Assembly (NCBI RefSeq): GCF_002102265.1
Contig: NZ_LQPG01000028.1
Coordinates: forward strand, 1 to 64,000
Reading direction: 5' to 3'
Source of the DNA: Mycolicibacter longobardus
GTDB taxonomy: Bacteria; Actinomycetota; Actinomycetes; Mycobacteriales; Mycobacteriaceae
Length of the DNA: 64,000 nt
Each line of letters opens with the position of its first letter. Position 1 is the stretch's first letter. Shown piece by piece: positions 34,550 to 43,440 of the stretch. The notes below the pieces were generated by a model. It worked only from the letters and a program-made list of their open reading frames with translations, had not been told where the DNA came from and made no database searches. Both the position numbers and the translations under genes were made by a program.

Positions 34550-35119
34550 ATGGGCGCGGTCCTCTCCCGGCAGGCGTACTTCGAGACGGGTTTCGATGTG
34601 CTGTCCGAATTGGGCTACGGCGGCCTCAAACTCGCCGAGGTCTGCAACCGGCTCGGAGTGACGACGGGGTCGTTCTATCACTACTTCACCAGCTGGCCGG
34701 TTTTCACCCGTGATCTGGTGCAGCACTGGCTGGAGGTGCGCACCGTCCAGCATGTGGAGTTTGTGCGGGCCATACCGGATCCACGGGAGCGTCTGGACAG
34801 CCTGATCCAGATCGGCCTGACGCTGCCCCACGGTGCCGAAGCGGCCATCCGCGCCTGGAGCTCGGCGGATCATCGGGTGCACGAGGTGCAGGCCGAAGTG
34901 GACCAGCAACGCTTCGACATCCTGTGCGAGTCGGCACTGGAGGTCCTCCAGAACAAGCGTCAGGCGCAGCTGTTCGCCAACTGGGCGATGTATCTGCTGA
35001 TCGGGTTCGAGCAGATTCTGCTGCCGCGTGACAGCGCCGCGTTCGAGTGGATCGCCGGGCAGTTGCTCGACGCGCTCGACTCCGGCCGGTTCGCCACTGC
35101 CACCGGCACCGGCGAGTAG
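34550..35119 (+). CDS. TetR-family regulator
   Basis: A 189-residue TetR protein: RQAYFETGFDVLSELGYGGLKLAEVCNRLGVTTGSFYHYFTSW is the HTH. The ligand domain includes HGAEAAIRAWSSADHRVHEVQAEVD and LFANWAMYLLIGFEQILLP. A TAAAGT box at 34538-34543 ends six bases before the ATG, suggesting a leaderless transcript. It is divergent from the methyltransferase gene. Strand does not match Rv0144, so orthology to that gene is not claimed. Target unknown. Confidence 0.88.
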   Translation: MGAVLSRQAYFETGFDVLSELGYGGLKLAEVCNRLGVTTGSFYHYFTSWPVFTRDLVQHWLEVRTVQHVEFVRAIPDPRERLDSLIQIGLTLPHGAEAAIRAWSSADHRVHEVQAEVDQQRFDILCESALEVLQNKRQAQLFANWAMYLLIGFEQILLPRDSAAFEWIAGQLLDALDSGRFATATGTGE

Positions 35120-35132
35120 TCGGGCACGCCGT

Positions 35133-36125
35133 TCACCGGGAGCTGATCTGCTGCACGGCCAACCGCGGCCCGCGCCGCTGGCCGACGGCCAGCCCACTTT
35201 CGATCAGCAGCCGCACCACCCGGTGCCGGTGCGGCCGCATCGGCTCCAGCAGTTCGACCATCGCCTCATCGCTGAACGACTCGTCGATCGGCAGGCCGAG
35301 CAGCGTGCGGCCGATCATCTTCGCAAGGTGGTAATCGCCCACCGACAACGCATCGGCATCACCGAACGCGCGTTGCGCCGTCTCGGCCGCAGTCCACTCC
35401 CCGACGCCGGGCAGCGACATCAGTGCCGCCCGGGCCTGCGCGGCCGGGCGGGCCACCAACCGTTCCAGCGCCGCCGCCCGCTGGGCGCAACCGACGATGG
35501 TGCGCGCCCGTCCCCCGTCGACGTTGGCACGGTGGAACTTCCAGGACGGGATGGTCCGCCAGACCTCGGCCGACGGCGGCACCCGCATTCGCGCCGGGGC
35601 CGGGCCGGGCGCCGGCGAGCCGAACTCGGTGACCAACACCCGCCAGGACCGAAAGGCATCGACTCCCGGCACCCGCTGTTCGAGGACGGCCGGGACCAGC
35701 GCCTCGAGCACCCGGCCGGTGCGGCCCAGCCGAAGGTGCGGCAGCCGCCGGTGCGCGGCGGCCACCGTCGGATCGGTCGGCGCGAAGTCCGCCGCGTCGT
35801 CGTCGGCGCCCAGCAACCCCGGCGCGCCGTCGAGGAACTCGGCGGCCCCGGCGCCCCACGCCACGCAATCCACCGCGCCGGGCGTCGCGCGGGTGATCCG
35901 CGCCGTCACCGGCCCACTGGACATCAGACTGGTGCGCCAGATGGCGCCGTCGGTCACCTGCAGGCAGGGGTCACCCGGCCCGCGGCGCAGCGGGGCCAGG
36001 GTCAGCGCGGGGCTGGCCGGCCCGGGAAAGGTGACGGTACGACAAATCGAACGACTGATGACGTGATCATAAGGATCCGGTGTCCTCGTTGACCGCCGCG
36101 TGCCGCCGCGCCACGATGAGGGCAT
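35133..36125 (-). CDS. HhH-GPD DNA glycosylase (AlkA-like, Rv0142 position)
   Basis: Base-excision DNA glycosylase-like protein, roughly 300-330 residues. The HhH-GPD block is LMSLPGVGEWTAAETAQRAFGDADALSVGDYHLAKMIGRTL: hairpin in LPGVGEWTA, catalytic Asp in VGDYHL. Upstream LEALVPAVLEQRVPGVDAFRSW matches the AlkA-type helix. It would remove alkylated bases. The start is uncertain: the only ATG that includes the whole N-terminal domain is at 36125, which interlocks with the divergent SnoaL-like ATG (CATG); no ATG, GTG or TTG lies between there and the conserved TLAPLRRGPGDP region. Confidence 0.85.
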   Translation of the reverse strand: MPSSWRGGTRRSTRTPDPYDHVISRSICRTVTFPGPASPALTLAPLRRGPGDPCLQVTDGAIWRTSLMSSGPVTARITRATPGAVDCVAWGAGAAEFLDGAPGLLGADDDAADFAPTDPTVAAAHRRLPHLRLGRTGRVLEALVPAVLEQRVPGVDAFRSWRVLVTEFGSPAPGPAPARMRVPPSAEVWRTIPSWKFHRANVDGGRARTIVGCAQRAAALERLVARPAAQARAALMSLPGVGEWTAAETAQRAFGDADALSVGDYHLAKMIGRTLLGLPIDESFSDEAMVELLEPMRPHRHRVVRLLIESGLAVGQRRGPRLAVQQISSR

Positions 36126-36513
36126 GGCCACCCCGTTCGACGATCCCCAGGCGGAATTGGCGTGGATGTTTCTGCAAGGCATCTGCGGCGACGACGACCT
36201 GGACGACATCTTCTCGCTGGTCAGCGACGACTTCACCTACTGGAGCATCCTGACCGGCGAGGCCATCGACAAGGACGCGCTGCGGCAGGAGGTGGAGCAG
36301 CGCCGCGTCGGACTGCGGATCACGCTGGATCTGCTGCGCTGTATCAACGAGCACGAGACCGTGGTGATCGAAGCTCAGGGTGACTGCGTGACGGCCGACG
36401 GCTCCCGCTACGCGAGCCCGCTGGTGTTCATCGTCGACACCGAAGACGGCCGGATCGTGTCGGTACGTGAGTACACCGACACCCGGGGCGCCGGGCCGCT
36501 GCTGGGGCTCTAG
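36124..36513 (+). CDS. SnoaL/NTF2-like protein (Rv0141c-like)
   Basis: A 129-residue cone-fold protein: ELAWMFLQGICGDDDLDDIF followed by LVSDDFTYWSILTGEAIDK and FIVDTEDGRIVSVREYTDT, a typical NTF2-like alpha plus beta pattern ending in the IxxxxEYxDT strand. Members range from small isomerases to ligand-binding proteins; no catalytic set is identifiable. Position and strand match Rv0141c. The ATG overlaps the divergent glycosylase ATG. The stop overlaps the convergent DUF427 gene by four bases. Confidence 0.85.
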   Translation: MATPFDDPQAELAWMFLQGICGDDDLDDIFSLVSDDFTYWSILTGEAIDKDALRQEVEQRRVGLRITLDLLRCINEHETVVIEAQGDCVTADGSRYASPLVFIVDTEDGRIVSVREYTDTRGAGPLLGL

Positions 36514-36911
36514 GCTCCGCTGTCCTGCTGGCTGATCTCGGCTTTGTCCGGGTAGAACGCGACGTGCCCGGCGATCGCGGCGACCGCGGGAAACGGCTCT
36601 TCGTAGGTCCAGATCGCATCGGCGACGGTCTGCCCGGCCGAGGTGGTCACGGTGTAGTAGGCGGCATCGCCCTTGAACGGGCAGTAGCTGGTGGTGGCCG
36701 TGCGGGTCAGCAGGTCGCGCTTGACATCGGCCAGCGGAATGTACTGCACCGCAGGGCGATCGCCTTCGGCAAGGGTGAGCGCGTCCGCGGTGTCGGCGAT
36801 GATCTCCCCGCCTATCCGCACCGTGACCTGCCGGCCGGTCCGGGTCACGGTGATCGGGTACTCGGCGGTCGGAAGGTGAACCGGCCGACCGCTGGAATGG
36901 CCTGGGGTCAC
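36510..36911 (-). CDS. DUF427-domain protein (Rv0140-like)
   Basis: A 133-residue single DUF427 domain: VTVRIGGEIIADTADALTL, YIPLADVKRDLLTRTATTSYCPFKGDAAYYTV and IWTYEEPFPAVAAIAGHVAFYPDK are the family blocks. GTG start at 36911 overlaps the reductase stop as GTGA. Function is unknown for the family. Compare the double-unit DUF427 protein at 15968-16663, which retains Cys and Lys in the equivalent CxxKG segment. Confidence 0.9.
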   Translation of the reverse strand: MTPGHSSGRPVHLPTAEYPITVTRTGRQVTVRIGGEIIADTADALTLAEGDRPAVQYIPLADVKRDLLTRTATTSYCPFKGDAAYYTVTTSAGQTVADAIWTYEEPFPAVAAIAGHVAFYPDKAEISQQDSGA

Positions 36912-37918
36912 GCTGGCGTACCTCGTTTCCTGGCGTCACGCAGTTTCATCCAGAAACGCGCCGCCTCCCGGATCGATTCCTCGACCGGCCGCGGCTGCCA
37001 ACCCAGCTCGCGCACCGCCTTGGTGTGGTCGACCGGGGCTTCGGCCCGCATCATCCGCACCGACTTCAGGCTCAGCTCGGCATCCTTGCCGGAGACCAGC
37101 GCGCGCAGGCTGCCCAGCGCGCCCAGTGCATACAGCGCCGGCACCGAGATGGTGCGGGCCGGCGCCGGCATCCCGGCTTCGGCGGCCGCGATCCGGACCA
37201 CCTCCTGCAACTCGATCAGTCGCTCGGAGACGAGATAACGCTGCCCGTTGCGTCCGCGTTCGGCGGCCAGGATCATCGCTCGGGCCGCGTCGTCGACCCC
37301 CACCACTTCCAGCTCGATGCCCTTCATCAGGAACGGCAGTTTGCCGAACACCGCCCCGGCGATGAAGGCTCCGTGCGGGGTGCGGCCCCAGTCGCCGTCG
37401 CCGTAGGTGGTGGACACGCACATCGCGACCGCGGGCAGGCCGGATTCGGCGGCGTGCAGCACCAACTCTTCGGCCTGTACCCGGGACCGCACATAGGGGG
37501 TGAGTCCGCGCGGGTTGATGATGTCGTCCTCATTGGCGACATGCCCGCGACGCCGGCCCACCGTGGCGTAGCTGCTGGTGAAGACGAACCTACGTAGGTC
37601 GGCGTCTTTGGCAACGTCCAGGACGTTGCGCGTGCCCTCGACATTGGTGTGGAACAGCGGGCCCGGATCACGCAGCCAGGCCCGGGTGTCGACCACGCAG
37701 TAGTAGACGTCGTCGCAGCCGGCCATCGCCTCACGCAGCGTGGCGGAGTCGAAGATGTCGCCGTGGAACCGGGTGACGTCGAGGTCGTCGATCCCGGTGG
37801 TGTTGGCGCTCGGCCGCACCATCACCCGCACGTCATGACCGGCGTCGACGAGCTGGCGGGTGACGCGCGAGCCGAGGAAACCGTTGGCTCCGATCACCAG
37901 CTTGGGTTTACCGATCAC
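36908..37918 (-). CDS. NAD-dependent epimerase/dehydratase family protein (Rv0139-like)
   Basis: Extended SDR, 336 residues. Rossmann motif KLVIGANGFLGSRVTRQLVDAG, DIFDSATLREAMAG, FTSSYATVGRRR (Ser region) and a later helix with VRSRVQAEELVLHAA, where the usual YxxxK is VRSRVQAEE with Tyr in PYVRSR. This substitution resembles Rv0139-type reductases related to dihydroflavonol/cinnamoyl-CoA reductases. GTG start at 37918 overlaps the upstream NTF2-like stop as GTGA. The block Rv0138-Rv0141 is preserved in order. Confidence 0.87.
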   Translation of the reverse strand: MIGKPKLVIGANGFLGSRVTRQLVDAGHDVRVMVRPSANTTGIDDLDVTRFHGDIFDSATLREAMAGCDDVYYCVVDTRAWLRDPGPLFHTNVEGTRNVLDVAKDADLRRFVFTSSYATVGRRRGHVANEDDIINPRGLTPYVRSRVQAEELVLHAAESGLPAVAMCVSTTYGDGDWGRTPHGAFIAGAVFGKLPFLMKGIELEVVGVDDAARAMILAAERGRNGQRYLVSERLIELQEVVRIAAAEAGMPAPARTISVPALYALGALGSLRALVSGKDAELSLKSVRMMRAEAPVDHTKAVRELGWQPRPVEESIREAARFWMKLRDARKRGTPA

Positions 37919-38421
37919 GCATTGCCTCCGAACTGCTTCATCCAGGCAGCCGCTTCGTCGTCGAGGGTGCCGAGTTCCTGCGCCTTCTTACACCATTTCA
38001 TCGTCGCGGCGACGAAGCGCAGCGGGTTGTAGACGTCCTCCTGACGGCGCCACAGGCCGTCACCGGCGTAGGTGATGATCGAGATGTTGGTGGCGCTGAT
38101 GATGGTGCCGTCGCCGGGGTCGCGCATCGGGTTGTCGAGTTCGCAGATGATGCGTCCGCTGTCCTCGTCGATGACCGACCACAGCGCCGGGAATTCGGTC
38201 ATGTAGCTGCCGGGAAACGTCGACATGGTCCTGCGAATCCAGGTGCGCACCTCGTCGGGGCCGTGCATGGTCCCCATCGCGTGCTCGATGTACTCGACGT
38301 CGGGGGTGTAGTGCCCCACCCAGGCATCCCAGTCCTTGGTCTCGGCGGCGCGGGCGACGGTCTGCTCGAAGGTCTCGAATGCGGCCGCGAGCTCCGCGCG
38401 GCTGAACTGCGGATTCGTCAT
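37915..38421 (-). CDS. NTF2-like protein (Rv0138-like)
   Basis: A 168-residue NTF2/SnoaL-like protein from the ATG at 38421 (MTNPQFSRAELAAAFETFEQ). Typical features are TKDWDAWVGHYTPDVEYIEH, GPDEVRTWIRRTMSTFPG and ISIITYAGDGLWRRQEDVYNP. Length and neighbours match Rv0138. A KstR-type box lies ten bases upstream of its start, so sterol-linked repression is plausible. It overlaps the reductase gene by four bases and probably shares its transcript. Confidence 0.86.
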   Translation of the reverse strand: MTNPQFSRAELAAAFETFEQTVARAAETKDWDAWVGHYTPDVEYIEHAMGTMHGPDEVRTWIRRTMSTFPGSYMTEFPALWSVIDEDSGRIICELDNPMRDPGDGTIISATNISIITYAGDGLWRRQEDVYNPLRFVAATMKWCKKAQELGTLDDEAAAWMKQFGGNA

Positions 38422-38430
38422 GCGAAGAAC

Positions 38431-38444
38431 TAGAACACGTTCTA
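38431..38444. promoter_or_regulatory. KstR-type operator (TAGAACACGTTCTA)
   Basis: Near-perfect palindrome fitting the published KstR consensus TnnAACnnGTTnnA at every fixed position. It lies in the 130-base divergent region between the Rv0138-like operon and the VOC/ECH/P450 operon, so it may repress one or both until cholesterol-derived CoA thioesters appear. The KstR gene itself is not in this window. Confidence 0.75.
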
Positions 38445-38462
38445 TCGATGTTGTCGAGGGTT

Positions 38463-38476
38463 CAGATTCGAATCTG
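38463..38476. promoter_or_regulatory. Perfect 14-base palindrome CAGATTCGAATCTG
   Basis: Self-complementary over all 14 bases, 18 bases after the KstR-type box and just before a TATATT -10-like hexamer at 38481-38486. It is placed as an operator for the plus-strand operon, perhaps for the TetR encoded within it (39929-40591). Confidence 0.6.
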
Positions 38477-38551
38477 GGTTTATATTCGAGACAGGTGCTA
38501 CCGTAGCGCCGTCGGCCCACCGCGGGGCCGCTGAGGAGGTGCCCGATCGCC

Positions 38552-39091
38552 GTGACGTCCGCCAAGCCCGCAGTCGGCCTGCACCACGCGGCCTACGCCT
38601 GCGCCGACCTGGAAGCCACCCATCACTTCTACGAGGATCTGCTGGGGTTTCCGCTGGTGCACACCGAAGTCGAGCACCTGCAGGACGGCTTCTTCCGGCA
38701 CGTGTTCTACGACCTCGGCGACGGCTCGTGCATCGCGTTCTTCGACCTGCACGGTGTCGGGGAGAAGCCCGACTGGTCGAGCTCGCTGTCCCGCCCCAAC
38801 GGGCTGCCCGTGTGGGTGAATCACTTCGCGTTCCGGGCCACCGAGGAGAAGCAGAACGAGGTCCGGGCCCGGATGGACGCGGCCGGGATCAAGGCGCTGA
38901 TGGACGTCGACCACGGCTGGTGCCACTCGCTGTACTACCTGGACCCCAACGGCATCATGGTCGAGTTGTGCCGCGACACACCCGGTTTCGAGCGCGACCC
39001 GGAGCAGGCGCACGCGTTGCTGAACAGCACCGAGCGGGCGGCTGACCCCAAGGTGGTCACGTCACGCTCGGCCACCACCCACCTCGGCTGA
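38552..39091 (+). CDS. VOC-family dioxygenase-like protein
   Basis: A 179-residue single-module-pair VOC protein from a GTG at 38552 (VTSAKPAVGLHHAAYAC). HHAAYACADLEATHHFYEDLLGF supplies the first His ligand; VNHFAFRATEEKQNEVRARM a second His; and DPNGIMVELCRDTPGF the Glu. The pattern is that of glyoxalase/extradiol dioxygenase-like metalloenzymes. First gene of a five-gene plus-strand operon (enoyl-CoA hydratase, TetR, hydrolase, P450) behind the KstR-type box. The reaction is not predictable. Confidence 0.83.
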   Translation: MTSAKPAVGLHHAAYACADLEATHHFYEDLLGFPLVHTEVEHLQDGFFRHVFYDLGDGSCIAFFDLHGVGEKPDWSSSLSRPNGLPVWVNHFAFRATEEKQNEVRARMDAAGIKALMDVDHGWCHSLYYLDPNGIMVELCRDTPGFERDPEQAHALLNSTERAADPKVVTSRSATTHLG

Positions 39092-39098
39092 ACCGGCC

Positions 39099-39932
39099 AT
39101 GGGCCTCGATTCCCTGACCACGCTCACCGTCTCCCAGGACGGGCCGGTAGCCCGGGTGCTCATCGACCACGGCGAGATCAACCTGATGGACGCCGCCATG
39201 ATGGGCGACCTGTGGCGGCTGGTGAAGTGGCTGCGCTCGGCCGGCGGCCGTGACGTCAGGGTGGTGGTTTTGGAAAGCGCCAACCCCGACTTCTTCATCG
39301 CCCACGTCGACCTGGCGCTGCTGCAGGCGTCGGCGGACAACCCCGAGGCCGCGGTCGGCTCCTTCCAGGACATGGTCGGTGCGTTCCGGGCGCTGCACCA
39401 GGTCACCATCGGGGTGGTCTCCGGGCGGGTCGCCGGCGGCGGGATGGAGCTGCTGGTCAACCTCGACCTGCGGTTCGCCGTCACCGGCCGGGCGGTGTTC
39501 AACCAGGTCGAGACCGGCATCGGGGTCATCCCGGCCGGATCGGGTCCCCAGCACCTGCATCACCTGCTGGGGCGGGGTCGCGCGCTGGAGGTCATCCTCG
39601 GCCACGACGACCTGGATGCTCACCTGGCCGAGCGCTATGGGCTGGTCAACCGGGCGCTGGACGCGGCGGACGTCGCGCCGTTTCTCGACCGGTTGGTGGG
39701 GCGCATCGCCACCGTGCCGCTGGCCGACATCGCCGACGTCAAGGCCACCCTGGCCGCCCCGGACCTCGACGCGGGGTTGGCGGTGGAACGTTCCGCCTTC
39801 GCGCGCGTGCTCGAGCGCGGTGCGGCACTGCCCAAGATGCAACGCTTTCTGGACGCGGGCGGCCAGACCCCGGGCGGCGAACGGCGGCTGGCCGGCCTGG
39901 TGGCCGACCTCGACCGGACGGAACCGGCGTGA
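39099..39932 (+). CDS. Enoyl-CoA hydratase/isomerase family protein
   Basis: Crotonase-fold protein, 277 residues. RVLIDHGEINLMDAAMMGDL, VVVLESANPDFFIAHVDLALL (oxyanion strand), GRVAGGGMELLVNLDLRFAV (second oxyanion-hole Gly; the place of the first catalytic Glu reads GGGMELL), and FNQVETGIGVIPAGSGPQHL. The second catalytic Glu position contains ETGIGV, so hydratase activity may be retained or altered. It overlaps the TetR start by four bases. Confidence 0.87.
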   Translation: MGLDSLTTLTVSQDGPVARVLIDHGEINLMDAAMMGDLWRLVKWLRSAGGRDVRVVVLESANPDFFIAHVDLALLQASADNPEAAVGSFQDMVGAFRALHQVTIGVVSGRVAGGGMELLVNLDLRFAVTGRAVFNQVETGIGVIPAGSGPQHLHHLLGRGRALEVILGHDDLDAHLAERYGLVNRALDAADVAPFLDRLVGRIATVPLADIADVKATLAAPDLDAGLAVERSAFARVLERGAALPKMQRFLDAGGQTPGGERRLAGLVADLDRTEPA

Positions 39933-40591
39933 CGGCCCGGGACGCGGTGGCCGGGACGGGCGCGGGTGCCCGACCCACGGTCCGGGGCCGCGACACCCAG
40001 ACCCGGCTGGAGCGGGCGGCCCGCGAGGTGATCGCCAGCAAGGGCTTCTTCAAGACCACGATCACCGACATCACCGCGGCCGCCAGACGCTCGCCGGCGT
40101 CGTTCTACCACTACTTCGACTCCAAGGAAGACCTGCTGGCGTCGCTGGCCGAGGACTTCCGGGTGTCGGCCCGCAGTCGTGCGGCGCGGGCACTGCACCC
40201 GGGCCAGGATCTGCGAGAGATCATCGAGGAATCGGTGCGGGCGCACTGGGAGACCTACCGCGAACATCGCGGCGTCATGGTCGGGGTGTTCCAGTTGGCG
40301 ATGATCAACGACGAGTTCGCCCAGCGCTGGCGGGACATGTGCGCCGACGCGATCGACTGGGTGGCGCAGACGGTGCGGATGGCCCAGCGCAGGGGATGCG
40401 CGCCCGGCGCCGACCCGGAGCTGGTCGGGTCCGCGATCGTCGCCATGCTCAATCACTTCACCTATGTCTGGCTGGTGGAAGGCGGCGACGTCGCGGGCCG
40501 TGAACTCGACGACGAAGCGGCCATCAAGACGCTCACCGACACCTGGTATCGCTCGGTGAGCTGGCGCGGCGAAGACTCTGACCAAACCTGA
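39929..40591 (+). CDS. TetR-family regulator inside the VOC/ECH/P450 operon
   Basis: A 220-residue TetR protein with a GTG start overlapping the ECH stop. HTH: RLERAAREVIASKGFFKTTITDITAAARRSPASFYHYFDSKEDLLASL. C-terminal: HWETYREHRGVMVGVFQLAMINDEFAQRWRDM, a pattern seen in regulators binding acyl-CoA-like ligands. Being third in a five-gene operon rather than divergent, it would be co-expressed with its presumed targets. The palindrome at 38463-38476 is the best local operator candidate. Confidence 0.88.
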   Translation: MTARDAVAGTGAGARPTVRGRDTQTRLERAAREVIASKGFFKTTITDITAAARRSPASFYHYFDSKEDLLASLAEDFRVSARSRAARALHPGQDLREIIEESVRAHWETYREHRGVMVGVFQLAMINDEFAQRWRDMCADAIDWVAQTVRMAQRRGCAPGADPELVGSAIVAMLNHFTYVWLVEGGDVAGRELDDEAAIKTLTDTWYRSVSWRGEDSDQT

Positions 40592-40607
40592 CCAAAGGAG
40601 CAATGCA

Positions 40608-41720
40608 GTGTCGGTTACCCGCGAATTCGTTTCGCTGACCTCGGCATCGGGCGGCGTGAACCCCGCCGGCTATCACCCCGCGCAGGGGCTGTACTGGACC
40701 CCGGCCGGCGTCAAGCCGAAGGTGGCGGTCATCGCCAGTCACTACAACGTGGACTTCGCCGAGCACTACCTGGCACCGCTGATCGCCGAACGCGGCTACG
40801 GCTTCCTGGGCTGGAACACCCGCTACCGCAGCGGCGAGTCGTTGTTCCTGCTCGAGCACGCGCTGCTGGACATCGCGGCCGGGGTCAGCTGGCTGCGCGA
40901 ACAGGCCGGCGTCGAGGTGATCGTCCTGCTCGGCAACTCCGGCGGCGGATCGCTGATGGCCGCCTACCAGTCCCAGGCCGTCGACCCGCACATCACCGCG
41001 GTCGGCGGCGGTCCGGTGCCCGACGCGGTCAACGCGCTGCCGCCCGGTGACCTGTACGTGTCCACCCAGGCACACGCCGGGCGTCCCGAGGTGCTGACCG
41101 CGTGGATCGACCCGTCGGTGACCGACGAGTCCGACCCGCTGTCCTGCGACCCGGCCCTGGACATGTACGCCGAGCAGAACGCACCGCCCTACACGCCGGA
41201 GTTCATCGCCCGCTACCGCCAGGCCCAGCGGGACCGCAATGACCGGATCACCGCGTGGGCGCAGACGGAGTTGCAGCGGTTGAAGGCCGGCGGGTCCTAC
41301 GACCGCGCCTTCTCCGTGCACCGGGTGTGGGCGGACCTGCGCTACCTGGACCCCTCGATCGACCCGTCGGACCGCCCGCTGAACCAGTGCTACCTGGGTG
41401 ATCCGCGGCGCGCCAACCGCTCGCCGTACAACATCGGCGCGCACTGCACGCTGCGGACCTGGCTGTCCATGTGGAGCCTGCAGACGTCGTTCTGCCAGGG
41501 CGCCCCGCACCTGGGCCGGATCACGTTGCCCTCCCTGGTGATTCAGGGCACCTCGGACACCGGCGTGTTCCCCAGCGACGCCCACCACATCCACGACTCG
41601 CTGGCCAGCTCCGACAAGCAGCTGCATTTCATCGCCGGCGACCACTACTTCCAGCAGCCGGCCGACAGCCGCACCGTCTGCGCTGATCTGGTGGCGTCGT
41701 GGATCGCGGAACACACCTGA
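40608..41720 (+). CDS. Alpha/beta hydrolase-like protein
   Basis: A 370-residue protein with an alpha/beta hydrolase pattern: KVAVIASHYNVDFAEHYLAPLIAERGYGFLGWNTRY, nucleophile elbow VIVLLGNSGGGSLMAAYQSQ (GNSGG), acid in LVIQGTSDTGVFPSDAH, and His in HFIAGDHYFQQPA. Between them is a large cap-like insertion with an Arg-rich helix (RYRQAQRDRNDRITAWAQTEL). GTG start at 40608 after AAAGGAG. Its stop and the P450 start overlap as TGATG. A related fold handles polyketide and steroid esters in actinobacteria, but the substrate here is unknown. Confidence 0.8.
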   Translation: MSVTREFVSLTSASGGVNPAGYHPAQGLYWTPAGVKPKVAVIASHYNVDFAEHYLAPLIAERGYGFLGWNTRYRSGESLFLLEHALLDIAAGVSWLREQAGVEVIVLLGNSGGGSLMAAYQSQAVDPHITAVGGGPVPDAVNALPPGDLYVSTQAHAGRPEVLTAWIDPSVTDESDPLSCDPALDMYAEQNAPPYTPEFIARYRQAQRDRNDRITAWAQTELQRLKAGGSYDRAFSVHRVWADLRYLDPSIDPSDRPLNQCYLGDPRRANRSPYNIGAHCTLRTWLSMWSLQTSFCQGAPHLGRITLPSLVIQGTSDTGVFPSDAHHIHDSLASSDKQLHFIAGDHYFQQPADSRTVCADLVASWIAEHT

Positions 41721-42904
41721 TGGGCGGGCTCGACTTCGATTTTCGCGACCCGGACCTGCACGCCGATCCACTGGCGTACCAGCGACGGTTCGCCGAGGCC
41801 GAGCCGGTGCACCGCAACAGCCAGGGGCTGTGGGTGCTCACCCGCTACGCCGACGTGCTGGCGATGCTGCGGGACGAACGGGCCGGCACCGACCGGCGAA
41901 ACCTGTACCGCGCCAAGCTCGATCCGGGTCGGCCGTATCTGACCCACGTCGAGCACAACCTGTTCTACCGATCCGGCGACGACCATCGCCGGCTGCGGGC
42001 CCCGCTGTCGCGCGCATTCACCCCGCGAGCCCTGGCCTCCTTCGAACCCGAAGTCGCCGCGCGCGCACGGACATTGGCGGCCGGGCTGGATCCTGCCGGT
42101 TTCGACCTGGTCGCCGAGTTCGCCAAACCGTTGCCGCTCGGGGTGATCGCCACTCTGCTGGGGGTACCCGACAGCGAGCTGGACAACCTCCAGACCTGGT
42201 CGATGGCGCTGATCGCCGCGCTGGAACCGGCGGCGCCCCGATCGGTGTTCACCGACGCCGACGACGCCGCCGCCGGGATGAAGGCTCTGCTCGCCGATCT
42301 GCTGGAGTTGCGCCGCGCCGATCCCGGCCACGACCTGCTGTCGGTGGTGGCCACCAGCGGGCTGCCGCTGTCGGACGACGAGCTGCTGCACAACGCCATC
42401 TTCTTGCTGTCGGCCGGCCACGACACCACCACGGCGGTGCTGACCGGGGCGGTTGCGCTGCTGATCGAGAACCCCGAGCAACGGGGCCTGCTGACAGACC
42501 CGGACGCCGCCCCGCAGGCCGCCGACGAACTGGTCCGGCTGATCAGCCCGGCCCAGATGATCTCCCGGGTGGCCGAAGCGCCGATCGAAGTCGGTGACGG
42601 GAAAGACACCGTCATCGACACCGGCGCCCCGATCCCGCTCGGGTTGGCCGCCGCCAACCGGGACCCGGCGATGTTTCCCGACCCCGACCGGCTCGACCTG
42701 GCCCGGTCACAGACCGGGCATCTGGGATTCGGGTTCGGCCCGCACGTCTGCCTGGGCGCCCCGTTGGCCCGCATGCAGATCCGGTTGGGTCTGCTGGCCC
42801 TGTTCGAACGATTCCCCGAGTTGACGGCGCAGGCGCCGCCGCACCGCGAGCCCAGCGCGGTGTTGACCAGCTACCGCTCCTATCCGCTGGCGGGCCGCGG
42901 GTAG
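41720..42904 (+). CDS. Cytochrome P450
   Basis: Heme monooxygenase, 394 residues, starting at an ATG overlapping the hydrolase stop (TGATG). I-helix [15 protein letters not shown] (oxygen-binding AGxDTT), ExxR in [10 protein letters not shown], and heme loop [20 protein letters not shown]. The N-terminal [19 protein letters not shown] is P450-like. Fifth gene of the operon, so it likely hydroxylates the same or a related substrate. No ferredoxin is encoded nearby. It is a different family from the P450s at 13340-14566 and 43450-44790 judging by the heme and I-helix sequences. Confidence 0.92.
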   Translation: MGGLDFDFRDPDLHADPLAYQRRFAEAEPVHRNSQGLWVLTRYADVLAMLRDERAGTDRRNLYRAKLDPGRPYLTHVEHNLFYRSGDDHRRLRAPLSRAFTPRALASFEPEVAARARTLAAGLDPAGFDLVAEFAKPLPLGVIATLLGVPDSELDNLQTWSMALIAALEPAAPRSVFTDADDAAAGMKALLADLLELRRADPGHDLLSVVATSGLPLSDDELLHNAIFLLSAGHDTTTAVLTGAVALLIENPEQRGLLTDPDAAPQAADELVRLISPAQMISRVAEAPIEVGDGKDTVIDTGAPIPLGLAAANRDPAMFPDPDRLDLARSQTGHLGFGFGPHVCLGAPLARMQIRLGLLALFERFPELTAQAPPHREPSAVLTSYRSYPLAGRG

Positions 42905-42921
42905 GTGCGGATAATCGGGAC

Positions 42922-43440
42922 ATGACCAACTACCAGAGAGCGATCCTGGCCGGCGGCTGCTTCTGGGGCATGCAGGACCTGATCCGCAAGCAACCCGGCG
43001 TGGTGTCCACCCGGGTCGGCTACACCGGCGACCCCAATGTCCCGAACGCCACCTACCGCAACCACGGCACCCATGCCGAGGCCATCGAGATCACCTACGA
43101 CCCCGCGGCCACCGACTACCGCGGCCTGCTGGAGTTCTTCTTCGCCATCCACGACCCGACGACCCGCAATCGGCAGGGCAACGACGTGGGGACCAGCTAC
43201 CGTTCGGCGATCTTCTACCTCGATGACGAGCAGCGCCAGGTGGCGCTGGACACCATCGCCGACGTGGAGGCCTCCGGGCACTGGCCGGGCAAGGTGGTGA
43301 CCGAGGTCAGCCCGGCCGGTGACTTCTGGGAAGCCGAACCCGAGCACCAGGATTACCTGGAGCGGTTCCCGAACGGTTACACCTGCCATTACATCCGGCC
43401 GGATTGGCGGCTGCCGCGCCGCGCCGACTCCAACCGGTAA
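42922..43440 (+). CDS. msrA: Peptide methionine sulfoxide reductase MsrA
   Basis: Reduces methionine-S-sulfoxide in proteins, 172 residues. The catalytic motif GCFWGMQDL is at residues 12-20. [28 protein letters not shown] and [13 protein letters not shown] are conserved MsrA blocks, and Cys in GYTCHY near the C-terminus may act as recycling Cys. Position next to cyp138 matches Rv0137c. ATG at 42922, 17 bases after the P450 stop. Confidence 0.95.
   Translation: MTNYQRAILAGGCFWGMQDLIRKQPGVVSTRVGYTGDPNVPNATYRNHGTHAEAIEITYDPAATDYRGLLEFFFAIHDPTTRNRQGNDVGTSYRSAIFYLDDEQRQVALDTIADVEASGHWPGKVVTEVSPAGDFWEAEPEHQDYLERFPNGYTCHYIRPDWRLPRRADSNR

Noticed and set aside
34550..35119. Orthologue of Rv0144
   Set aside because: Both are TetR-type and near the same neighbours, but the strand is opposite to that expected, so orthology is not claimed.
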